Shown here one piece after another: positions 7,954 to 15,998 of a stretch of 64,000 nucleotides of DNA (positions are counted from its first letter, which is position 1; every line of letters begins with the position of its first letter). This stretch comes from Clostridioides sp. ES-S-0010-02. GTDB lineage: Bacteria > Bacillota > Clostridia > Peptostreptococcales > Peptostreptococcaceae. The position numbers and the translations under genes were made by a program. The notes beneath the pieces are model-generated. The model worked only from the letters and a program-made list of their open reading frames with translations, was not told where the DNA came from and did not search any database. The stretch covers positions 1,171,317 through 1,235,316 of the forward strand of contig CP067345.1 in NCBI GenBank assembly GCA_020641055.1. Direction: 5' to 3'.

Positions 7954-8562
7954 ATGTTTAAGAGATATGCTGATAAAATGACATCTGTTTTAATTTATAA
8001 CAACATGATAGATAACCATGAATCTAGGGTGTATTCTTATGGATTTGAAATATTAATTGCTTTTATAGTTAATATAACGACCATACTACTCTTAGGTTTT
8101 TTATTTGGGAAATTTACATATATATTATTTTTTTTAATATGTTACTGTCCAATAAGACAATTTTCTGGAGGGTATCATGCAAATAACTATTTTAGATGTC
8201 TATTAACCTTTATTTTTATAATCTTATCTACAATATTTATTATAGAAAATCTAAATGTATATTTATTTAAAAATATTATTATGATTATTGCTAGTATTAG
8301 TTGGATTGGAATTTGCATCATGTGTCCAGTAGAGCATAAAAGTAATCCTATAAGTGAGATAGAAAAGTTAACTTATAAAAAAATTGCTATATCTATGTCT
8401 ACAGTAGTCTTGTTAATGACAGTTTCAAGTTTTTCATCAAATGTATTTATGGATTACTTTATATATAGTGCTTTTGCAATGTTTTGGATTTGTATAATGC
8501 TAGTATTAGGTAAATTAAAATCTAAAAAGAATATAAGTAAAATGTGTACGAGGGAGAATTAA
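7954..8562 (+). CDS. agrB1: AgrB1 accessory gene regulator protease
   Basis: AgrB is a membrane cysteine endopeptidase that cuts the C-terminal tail off AgrD and forms the thiolactone ring of the autoinducing peptide. The 202-aa length is typical. The catalytic pair is visible in CPIRQFSGGYHANNYFRC: His75 and Cys82. Four to six hydrophobic segments surround it. An AATTCT-free TGGAGG site precedes the ATG. agrD1 begins three bases after the stop, so the pair is one transcript. No agrC kinase or agrA regulator follows, matching the minimal agr1 locus known in C. difficile. Confidence 0.95.
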   Translation: MFKRYADKMTSVLIYNNMIDNHESRVYSYGFEILIAFIVNITTILLLGFLFGKFTYILFFLICYCPIRQFSGGYHANNYFRCLLTFIFIILSTIFIIENLNVYLFKNIIMIIASISWIGICIMCPVEHKSNPISEIEKLTYKKIAISMSTVVLLMTVSSFSSNVFMDYFIYSAFAMFWICIMLVLGKLKSKKNISKMCTREN

Positions 8563-8565
8563 ATT

Positions 8566-8712
8566 ATGAAAAAGTTTATTGTGAAAATTATGAAGTGTGC
8601 TAGTTCATTAGCACTGAGTACTGCAATTTTGTCAGCAAATAGCACTTGTCCATGGATTATACATCAACCCAAGGTACCAAAAGAAATTAAGAATTTAAAA
8701 AAGATAAATTAA
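8566..8712 (+). CDS. agrD1: AgrD1 autoinducing peptide precursor, 48 aa
   Basis: This short gene encodes an amphipathic leader (MKKFIVKIMKCASSLAL...), a core around NSTCPWII, and a charged tail (PKVPKEIKNLKK). Cys28 and the following CPWII would give the five-residue thiolactone ring reported for the C. difficile AIP. The ribosome site GAGGGAG overlaps the end of agrB1, so translation is coupled. Secreted peptide signals population density; toxin and virulence control has been linked to it. The cognate receptor is not encoded next to it. Confidence 0.95.
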   Translation: MKKFIVKIMKCASSLALSTAILSANSTCPWIIHQPKVPKEIKNLKKIN

Positions 8713-8842
8713 AAACAAGCAATTATTTATATGAAATAATTATAAGAAATATTATGGTTTAATAAATACAAAATAAGCAAATTATTTATATAGAATTATT
8801 ATAAAAAGAACTTATTATACTTTTAATAAATATAAAATAAGT
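8713..8842 (+). repeat. Imperfect AT-rich tandem repeat after agrD1
   Basis: Two diverged copies of a unit of about 60-75 bp run from about 8715, each opening with AAGCAA(A)TTATTTATAT and ending near TTTAATAAATA(C/T)AAAATAAG, with a partial third copy starting near 8840. No coding potential is visible. The rest of the gap up to 9068 holds only the terminator at 8938-8966. Confidence 0.5.
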
Positions 8843-8937
8843 AATTAGATACAAAAATTTTATTTTATGAGTACATAATATACTTTATTTTGTAATGTAT
8901 AAGTGTGCTAATTTAGGGGGATATAGTGTATCCATTG

Positions 8938-8968
8938 AAATGACTTACGAGTAGTAAGTCATTTTTGT
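8938..8968 (+). terminator. Terminator between agr1 and the maturase gene
   Basis: TGACTTAC (8941-8948) pairs with GTAAGTCA around a 5-nt loop and is followed by TTTTTG, with flanking A/T extending the stem. It probably ends the agrBD transcript. Confidence 0.7.
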
Positions 8969-9068
8969 ATTGTATGTATTTTAAGCAAACTGTATGATAT
9001 AATGAAGGGTAAAGTTTAATTAAAACAGTAAAAAACTTTAGTATAGATAGTAGTTTAGGAGGTAGGTT

Positions 9069-10448
9069 ATGAGTATAATACATAAATTTTCTATGAATGG
9101 ATATAATATCGTTTTAGATGTGAATGGAGGAGCTGTTCATGTATTAGATGATGTTGCATACGATTTATTAGATTTTTATAAAGAAAAAAGTAAAGAAGAA
9201 GTACTAGATATATTAAAATCTAAATATCAAGAAGAAAAAATAAATGAAGCATATGAAGAAATATTAAATTTAGAAAAAGAAGGTCTTTTATATACAGAAG
9301 ATACATATCAATATCATCCAAGCTTTGTACATAGAGAGCCTGTAGTAAAAGCATTATGTTTAAATGTAGCACATGATTGTAATTTGAAATGTAAGTATTG
9401 CTTTGCAGCTCAAGGGGATTTTGGTGGAGAAAAAGAACTTATGAGTTTTGAAGTCGGTAAAGCAGCAATAGATTATTTGATTGCCAATTCTGGAAGTAGA
9501 AAAAACTTAGAGATAGATTTCTTTGGTGGAGAGCCTCTAATGAACTTTGAAGTTGTAAAGCAATTAGTTGAATATGGAAAAAGTATTGAAAAGGATTATA
9601 ATAAAAATATAAGATTTACAATAACTACAAATGGTGTTCTGTTAAATGATGAAATTATAGATTATATAAATGAAAATATGCATAATGTAGTTTTAAGTTT
9701 AGATGGAAGAAAAGAAGTCAATGATAATATGAGACCAACTTTAAATGACAAAGGTAGTTATGATATTACATTGCCAAGATTTAAAAAACTTGTAGAAGGA
9801 AGAGCAAAAGATAAGTATTACTATATAAGAGGTACATTCACAAGAGATAACTTAGATTTTTCTAAAGATGTTATGCATTTTGCAGATTTAGGGTTTAAAT
9901 TAACATCTGTAGAGCCAGTTGTTGGAGATGAAAGTAATCCATATGCACTTAGAGAGGAAGATTTACCAAAAATATTTGATGAATATGAAAAATTTGCGGT
10001 GGAGTATGCAGATAGACAGTTACAAGGAGATGGATTTAAATTTTTCCATTTTATGATAGATTTAAATCAAGGACCATGCGTAATAAAGAGAATAACTGGA
10101 TGTGGTGCTGGAAATGAGTATCTTTCTGTAACACCAAGTGGAGACATATACCCATGTCATCAATTTGTTGGAAATGAAGAATTTAAAATGGCAAATATAT
10201 TGGATAAAGAAATTGTACTTCCAGAAAAGTTAAAAAATACATTTAGAGAAGCTCATGTATATACTAAGGAAGAGTGTAAAAAATGTTGGAATAAGTTCTA
10301 TTGTTCAGGTGGATGTCATGCAAATGCAATAAACTTCAACAATGATATATCAAAACCATATGAGTTGGGCTGTGAAATGCAAAGAAAGCGTACAGAATGT
10401 TCTATTATGATACAAGCAAAATTAATGTTAGAAGGAGCAAATAATTAA
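9069..10448 (+). CDS. scfB: SCIFF-type thioether-forming radical SAM peptide maturase
   Basis: This 459-aa protein has an N-terminal PqqD-like peptide-recognition domain (about residues 1-80). A radical SAM core follows, with Cys104, Cys108 and Cys111 in CNLKCKYCF. A C-terminal SPASM domain binds further iron-sulfur clusters (CGAGNEYLSVTPSGDIYPCHQF, then CKKCWNKFYCSGGCHAN). The layout and the CSGGCHAN segment match maturases that install thioether bridges in the six-cysteine SCIFF (ranthipeptide) precursors. The start follows AGGAGGTAGGTT. Clostridia usually have the small Cys-rich precursor gene just upstream; I find none between 8713 and 9068. Confidence 0.85.
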   Translation: MSIIHKFSMNGYNIVLDVNGGAVHVLDDVAYDLLDFYKEKSKEEVLDILKSKYQEEKINEAYEEILNLEKEGLLYTEDTYQYHPSFVHREPVVKALCLNVAHDCNLKCKYCFAAQGDFGGEKELMSFEVGKAAIDYLIANSGSRKNLEIDFFGGEPLMNFEVVKQLVEYGKSIEKDYNKNIRFTITTNGVLLNDEIIDYINENMHNVVLSLDGRKEVNDNMRPTLNDKGSYDITLPRFKKLVEGRAKDKYYYIRGTFTRDNLDFSKDVMHFADLGFKLTSVEPVVGDESNPYALREEDLPKIFDEYEKFAVEYADRQLQGDGFKFFHFMIDLNQGPCVIKRITGCGAGNEYLSVTPSGDIYPCHQFVGNEEFKMANILDKEIVLPEKLKNTFREAHVYTKEECKKCWNKFYCSGGCHANAINFNNDISKPYELGCEMQRKRTECSIMIQAKLMLEGANN

Positions 10449-10476
10449 ATTTATATCTTAAAGGAGTTGTTTATAT

Positions 10477-10971
10477 ATGATTAGAGATTATTTAGAAGAT
10501 AAACCTTTAATTGATGAAAGTGTCTTTGTAGCAAAATCAGCAGATATAATTGGAAATGTTAAAATCGGTAAAGATTCAAGTGTATGGTACAATGCAGTAG
10601 TTAGAGGAGATGAAGGACCAATAACTATTGGAGAAAATACTAATATACAAGACTGTTCAATAGTACATGGAGATGAAAATACTGTAATTGGGAATAATGT
10701 AACAGTAGGGCATAGGTCAATAGTTCATGGTTGCAAAATTAGTGACAATGTTTTAATTGGAATGGGTTCAATAATACTAGATAATGCTGAAATAGGAGAA
10801 TACACTTTAATAGGAGCAGGTACATTAATTACATCTAATAAAAAGTTCCCACCAGGAGTTTTAATAATGGGCTCTCCCGGAAAAGTAGTTAGAGAACTTA
10901 CTGAAGAAGATAAAAAATATATTGATGAGTCATATCAATGGTATTTAGAAGCAGCACAAAATCAAAAATAA
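10477..10971 (+). CDS. Gamma-carbonic anhydrase-like hexapeptide-repeat protein
   Basis: The 164-aa protein is a left-handed beta-helix of hexapeptide repeats (IIGNVKIGKDSSVWYNAVVRGDEGPITIG and onward). It carries three metal-type histidines, one in SIVHGDENTVIG and two in TVGHRSIVHGCKI, as in YrdA/PaaY/CaiE-type proteins. Such proteins may hydrate CO2 or have lost activity; which one cannot be told here. It follows the maturase gene by 28 bp with AAAGGAG before the ATG, so the two may be co-transcribed. Confidence 0.85.
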   Translation: MIRDYLEDKPLIDESVFVAKSADIIGNVKIGKDSSVWYNAVVRGDEGPITIGENTNIQDCSIVHGDENTVIGNNVTVGHRSIVHGCKISDNVLIGMGSIILDNAEIGEYTLIGAGTLITSNKKFPPGVLIMGSPGKVVRELTEEDKKYIDESYQWYLEAAQNQK

Positions 10972-10980
10972 CAATTAAAG

Positions 10981-11026
10981 AGTGGTTGTTTCAAAACATG
11001 CTTAAATTTGTTTTGAGGCAACCACT
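10981..11026 (+). terminator. Terminator after the hexapeptide-repeat gene
   Basis: AGTGGTTGTTTCAAAACA (10981-10998) pairs with 11009-11026 along 18 positions, two of them G-U, and is followed by a T-rich stretch. The remaining bases up to 11272 are AT-rich and show no other feature. Confidence 0.75.
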
Positions 11027-11272
11027 AATTTATTTTATTAGGTTAGTTGGTATTTTAATTTTGAGAAAGCAGTTGTTTAGAATAGGTATGAAATGTCAAA
11101 AATAAAAATTAACTGAGTTAAAGAAATTTAATAAAATTACTAGTATATGTGATAAAATTAAATATTAAAGAGGATATAAGATATTAGAGTATCAATTAGT
11201 AAAATAATGTCGTAGACAGAGATAAATTAAGGTGTAAGTTTTTGGGTATACCTATTCTAGGAGTGAAAAAAT

Positions 11273-12937
11273 TTGAGAATAAGTTATAGGAATTTAAAGA
11301 GATATAGAGAAATTGGATATATTTTGATAAAGTATGGTTTTAGTTTTATTGTAGAAAGATTAAATATAGAGGGCATAGCATATAAAATACCACTATTTGA
11401 CCCACCAGAAGAAATAAAAAACATGACAACTGGTGAGAGAATGAAAAGAGTCTTAGAAGAACTAGGACCTACATATGTAAAAATAGGTCAAATATTGAGT
11501 ACAAGAAAAGACTTGTTAGACCAAGATATAATTGATGAAATATCAAAGCTTAGAGATGATGTAGAAAAATTTGATTCAAATATAGCTATTGAAATATTTA
11601 AAGAAGAAGTAGGCTTAAGCATAGAAGAAGTATTCTCAGAATTTAAAGAAGAACCAATAGCAGCAGCTTCAATTGGTCAAGTTTATGAAGGAATACTTAA
11701 AACAGGAGAAGAAGTGATTGTAAAAATTCAAAGGCCAAATATAGAGAAGATAATAAAATCTGACTTGGAGATTCTTAGAACTATTGCACATACATTAAAA
11801 GACTTAAAAAAAGATTTTAATTTAGATTTAGAGCAAATGATAGAAGAATTTCAAACTCAATTAATGAGAGAACTTGACTACAATTTTGAATCTATAAATG
11901 CAACTAAATTTTCTAGGATATTTAAAAATAGTGATGAAGTATATATACCAAAAGTATATTCAGAATATAACAGTAAGAGAATTTTAGTAATGGAGAAAGT
12001 TAATGGCACAAAGTTAAGTGATGTAGAAAAAATAAGAAAATTAGGCTACAATACAAAAACTATTGTCGAAATAGGTGTTAGGTCTTTTTTTATACAGGTA
12101 TTGTCACATGGTTTTTTTCATGCAGACCCACATCCAGGTAATATATTTATAGTTGGCAGAAACAAGATAGCATATATAGACTTTGGAATGATTGGAATTA
12201 TTGATAATAGAACTTTGAACCAATTAAATGAAATTGCATTAGCAGGTGTAGAAAAAAATGTTGATAAAATAATTTACTTATTAATAGAAATGGATGCATT
12301 AAATGGAGAAGCTGATGTTAAAGGTCTTAGACAGGATTTACTGTATCTAATACATTACTACTATGATATCTCTATAGAAAAGATAAATGTGACAGATATA
12401 TTAAATGAATTGTTTAGATTTTTTAGACAGTATAAGATAATTATGCCTGCACAGTTTGTAACACTTGCAAAGACTATTATAACATTAGAGGGTACAAGTA
12501 GAACCTTAAATACAGATTTTTCTCTTGGCTCTATGGGAAAAGAGTTTATGAAGCATCATTATAAAAGTAAATTCAATCCTAAGAATGTAGTTTTAAATTC
12601 AAGACAAAATGTGGAAGAGATATTGCTTGACGTAAAAACTATTCCAAAACAGTTAAAAGCAATCTTAAGAAATGTAGAAAGAAATAATATAAAAATGCAA
12701 ATTGAAGATGTTAAAATGACAAAATTAGAAATTTGTATAACAGAATTAACTTCTCAAATGTCATTAAGTTTAGTATTAGCATCCATCATAGTAGGTTCTT
12801 CACTTATAATTGCATCACCAAATATAGAAAATAATATATGGATAAAATTTACTGCTATAGCAGGGTTCTTTATTTCTTTTATAATAGGGCTATGCTTAGT
12901 TATAAGAAGTATTAGGTCAAAATACAAAAAAGATTAG
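11273..12937 (+). CDS. UbiB/AarF-type (ABC1/ADCK) membrane-anchored kinase-like protein
   Basis: The protein has the ABC1 family marks: KxGQ motif (YVKIGQILSTR), the alanine-rich loop AAASIGQVYEG, the metal-binding segment HADPHPGNIF and the DFG-like DFGMIG. Two membrane helices close the C-terminus (about residues 500-550). The family supports isoprenoid-quinone or lipid metabolism and is ATPase-like. C. difficile is not known to make ubiquinone, so a lipid or other isoprenoid role is more likely here. The start is TTG with AGGAG upstream. recJ starts 12 bp after its stop. Confidence 0.85.
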   Translation: MRISYRNLKRYREIGYILIKYGFSFIVERLNIEGIAYKIPLFDPPEEIKNMTTGERMKRVLEELGPTYVKIGQILSTRKDLLDQDIIDEISKLRDDVEKFDSNIAIEIFKEEVGLSIEEVFSEFKEEPIAAASIGQVYEGILKTGEEVIVKIQRPNIEKIIKSDLEILRTIAHTLKDLKKDFNLDLEQMIEEFQTQLMRELDYNFESINATKFSRIFKNSDEVYIPKVYSEYNSKRILVMEKVNGTKLSDVEKIRKLGYNTKTIVEIGVRSFFIQVLSHGFFHADPHPGNIFIVGRNKIAYIDFGMIGIIDNRTLNQLNEIALAGVEKNVDKIIYLLIEMDALNGEADVKGLRQDLLYLIHYYYDISIEKINVTDILNELFRFFRQYKIIMPAQFVTLAKTIITLEGTSRTLNTDFSLGSMGKEFMKHHYKSKFNPKNVVLNSRQNVEEILLDVKTIPKQLKAILRNVERNNIKMQIEDVKMTKLEICITELTSQMSLSLVLASIIVGSSLIIASPNIENNIWIKFTAIAGFFISFIIGLCLVIRSIRSKYKKD

Positions 12938-12949
12938 GGGGAATTAAAT

Positions 12950-15400
12950 TTGAAAAAATGGACACTGAAATATAAAGGGAAGATAGAGGAAAGTGAATTT
13001 AGCAAAAAACTTAATATTTCCCCGGAAATCTGCCAAATTTTAAAAAATAGAGGTATATATACTGAAAAAGATTCAGAAATATTCATGAATCCATCTTTAG
13101 ACTATTTAAGAGACCCTTTATTAATGAAAGATATGCAAAAGGCTGTAGATAGAATAAAGTCAGCTATTGATAAAAAAGAAAAAATTTGGATTTATGGAGA
13201 TTATGATGTTGATGGTGTATCTTCTACTTCTATTTTATGCTTATATTTTAATAGTATAGGATATCATGTGGATTACTATATTCCAAATAGACTAGAAGAA
13301 GGCTATGGTATAAATGAAGAGGCTATAAAGCTTATAAGCTCTAGGGGATGTGACTTGATTATAAGTGTTGATTGTGGAATTACATCAGTATCTGAGGTTA
13401 ACCTAGCAAATAATTTGGGTATAGATGTTATAATAACAGACCATCATGAATGCCAAAATGAAATTCCCTCAGCTTTTGCAGTAATAAATCCAAAGCAAGA
13501 AGATTGTAACTATCCATTTGATGCATTATGTGGATGTGGTGTAGCATTTAAAATGATACAAGCACTTACTCCAAAAGAAGATTTTAAGACTAGCATGTAT
13601 GATTATTTAGAAATAGTAACATTGGCAACTATTTGTGATATTGTTCCACTTGTGGATGAAAATAGAATAATTGTAAAAAATGGTTTAAAATTAATGAAAG
13701 AAGGCAAAAATATTGGATTAAGAGAGCTTATAAAAGTTTGTGGTGTAGAAAGTGAAAAAATAGGTTCTTCTCATATAGGCTTTGCAATTGGGCCTAGAAT
13801 AAATGCATCAGGACGTTTAGGATATTCTTATTTGGGTGTTGAGTTATTTACTACTCAATCTAAAGATGAAGCTGTTGAAATAGCTAATATATTGGAAGAA
13901 AAAAATAATGAAAGACAGATGATTGAGGCTCAGATGTATCATGAAGCTGAGGAAATATTAAAGTCCAATAGTAGATATAATGAAGATAAAGTATTGGTTT
14001 TAGCTAAAGAAGGTTGGCAACATGGGATAATAGGAATTGTAGCATCTAAGTTGACTGAAAAATACTATAAACCAACGATTCTTTTAGGTGTAGAAGGTGG
14101 AGAAGCTACTGGCTCAGCAAGGTCAATAAAAGGATTTAATATATTTGAGGCTCTTGTAAAGTGCAAAGACTTAATGACTAGGTTTGGTGGACATGAGCAA
14201 GCAGCTGGATTGTCTTTAAATTCAGAAAATGTGGAAGCTTTGGCTAATGAAATAAATAAGTTTGCAGATTATAATTTGACTGAAGATGATATGATAGAAA
14301 ATGTAAATGTTGAATTTGAACTACAAGAAAATGTAATAAGTTTAAATCTTGTGGAGGAATTACATAAGTTAGAACCATTTGGATTAAATAATCCTAATCC
14401 TAGATTTATAGTTAGGAACTATATTCTAAAAGACTTAAAAATCATAGGTAAAAATCAACAACATTTGAAATTAAGCATAGAAAATGAAAAGTGCTATGAA
14501 TGTATAGGATTTAACATGAGTCATTTAAAATCATTATTCAAGGTAGGAGATAAAGTAGATGTATTGTTCCAACTAGATGAGAACAACTATATGGGAAATA
14601 GGAAAGTGCAGTTTCTACTTAAAGATATTAGATTAGCTCGACCTAAAAGTGCAAGTAATGACAAACTTTCGCTAAAATTAATGTCAAAAATAATACCAAA
14701 AGATTCACAAAGCTTGTATAATATATCTGAGTCTGGTTTTGAATTATTTGATGGAAATACAGATATAAATATATTTGATTATTTTGAAAAAGAGACATTG
14801 ATAATATCTAATTCTATAAATGGATTCTATAGAGCAATATCAGATGTATCACTTATAGATTTGGATTTTAACATAAATTACAATATTATTGAAGATATTA
14901 ACAAAAATACTGATAAATTAGAGCTTATATTTTCTCCTAATATTGATAAAATAGACTTAAAAAGATATAATAATATTATTCTTTATGATTATTTATACAA
15001 TAAAGGCGAATATTCGTATATATATGAGAATAAAAGAGAAGAAAGTGAAATTATAAAATATTATAATAAAACAGACCTATTATATTTAAAGAATGTAGTT
15101 AGTAATATAGTTCCATCAAGAGATGAATTTATAACAATTTATAAACAAGCACTTATAAAAAAAGAAATTGATTTGGATATGGTAAATATAAAGGGAACTT
15201 TTAATGTAATTCCATTAAAGTTTTTTACGATATTGAATGTGTTTAGAGAATTAAATTTACTTGACTTTAATTTAAATTATGAAAAAAATTCTGTACTCAT
15301 AAGAATATTGCCAAAACCACAGAAAAAATTAGACTTAAATGAGAGTTTAATACTCAATAATCTAAAAAAATTAGAAAAACAATACAATAGCAGTTATTAG
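12950..15400 (+). CDS. recJ: Single-stranded-DNA-specific exonuclease RecJ
   Basis: RecJ degrades single-stranded DNA 5'-3' in recombination and base-excision repair. The DHH phosphoesterase motifs are visible: GDYDVDGVSS (about residue 85), the eponymous TDHHEC, and the DHHA1 motif GGHEQAAG. An OB-fold region follows. At 816 aa it is longer than the E. coli enzyme; the C-terminal 250 residues form the lower-complexity RecJ_C extension common in Firmicutes. The start is TTG after AGGGGGAATTAAA. It lies between ubiB-like and apt, a gene order common in Clostridia. Confidence 0.95.
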   Translation: MKKWTLKYKGKIEESEFSKKLNISPEICQILKNRGIYTEKDSEIFMNPSLDYLRDPLLMKDMQKAVDRIKSAIDKKEKIWIYGDYDVDGVSSTSILCLYFNSIGYHVDYYIPNRLEEGYGINEEAIKLISSRGCDLIISVDCGITSVSEVNLANNLGIDVIITDHHECQNEIPSAFAVINPKQEDCNYPFDALCGCGVAFKMIQALTPKEDFKTSMYDYLEIVTLATICDIVPLVDENRIIVKNGLKLMKEGKNIGLRELIKVCGVESEKIGSSHIGFAIGPRINASGRLGYSYLGVELFTTQSKDEAVEIANILEEKNNERQMIEAQMYHEAEEILKSNSRYNEDKVLVLAKEGWQHGIIGIVASKLTEKYYKPTILLGVEGGEATGSARSIKGFNIFEALVKCKDLMTRFGGHEQAAGLSLNSENVEALANEINKFADYNLTEDDMIENVNVEFELQENVISLNLVEELHKLEPFGLNNPNPRFIVRNYILKDLKIIGKNQQHLKLSIENEKCYECIGFNMSHLKSLFKVGDKVDVLFQLDENNYMGNRKVQFLLKDIRLARPKSASNDKLSLKLMSKIIPKDSQSLYNISESGFELFDGNTDINIFDYFEKETLIISNSINGFYRAISDVSLIDLDFNINYNIIEDINKNTDKLELIFSPNIDKIDLKRYNNIILYDYLYNKGEYSYIYENKREESEIIKYYNKTDLLYLKNVVSNIVPSRDEFITIYKQALIKKEIDLDMVNIKGTFNVIPLKFFTILNVFRELNLLDFNLNYEKNSVLIRILPKPQKKLDLNESLILNNLKKLEKQYNSSY

Positions 15401-15412
15401 GAGGCGTTTCCC

Positions 15413-15925
15413 ATGGATTTAAAAAACTTTATAAGGAATATTGATGATTTCCCAAAGCCAGGTATAGATTTTAAAGATGTTACAACTCTATTTAAAGACG
15501 GCGAGGCATTTAAATATGCAGTAGATTCTATGGCTGAAGAATTGAAAAGCAAGGGTGTGGATTTAGTAGTAGGTCCAGAAGCAAGAGGATTTTTGATGGG
15601 TACACCTGTAGCATATGCACTAGGAGTAGGATTTGTTCCAATTAGAAAACCTGGAAAGTTACCAGGAGAAGTTGAGAGTTATGAGTATGGATTAGAGTAT
15701 GGTACGGATACTTTAGAAATACATAAAGATGCAATTAAAAAAGGTCAAAAAGTGGCAATAGTAGACGATTTATTGGCTACTGGTGGAACTATGGAAGCTG
15801 CTGCTAAGCTTGTAGAAAAATTAGGTGGAGAAGTAGTTTCTATGCAATTTTTAATTGAGCTAGAATTCTTAAATGGGAGAGAAAAGTTATCTAACTATGA
15901 TGTTAATTCTCTTATAAAATACTAG
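15413..15925 (+). CDS. apt: Adenine phosphoribosyltransferase
   Basis: Apt converts adenine and PRPP to AMP in purine salvage. The 170-aa length is typical. The PRPP-binding signature [17 protein letters not shown] is at about residues 121-137, and the N-terminal block [15 protein letters not shown] is characteristic of Apt. TAGGAGGCGTTTCCC before the ATG gives a strong ribosome site. It follows recJ by 12 bp and precedes relA across a small hairpin. Confidence 0.97.
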   Translation: MDLKNFIRNIDDFPKPGIDFKDVTTLFKDGEAFKYAVDSMAEELKSKGVDLVVGPEARGFLMGTPVAYALGVGFVPIRKPGKLPGEVESYEYGLEYGTDTLEIHKDAIKKGQKVAIVDDLLATGGTMEAAAKLVEKLGGEVVSMQFLIELEFLNGREKLSNYDVNSLIKY

Positions 15926-15934
15926 TACTTTTAC

Positions 15935-15959
15935 AATAGTTGGTATAGCACCAACTATT
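15935..15959 (+). terminator. Small hairpin between apt and relA
   Basis: AATAGTTGGT (15935-15944) and ACCAACTATT (15950-15959) form a perfect 10-bp stem with a 5-nt loop, followed by only a short T-run. It may partially terminate transcription and so reduce relA relative to apt. Confidence 0.55.
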
Positions 15960-15998
15960 TTCATATATATTAAAATTTTATACAAAATAGGTGGTTAT

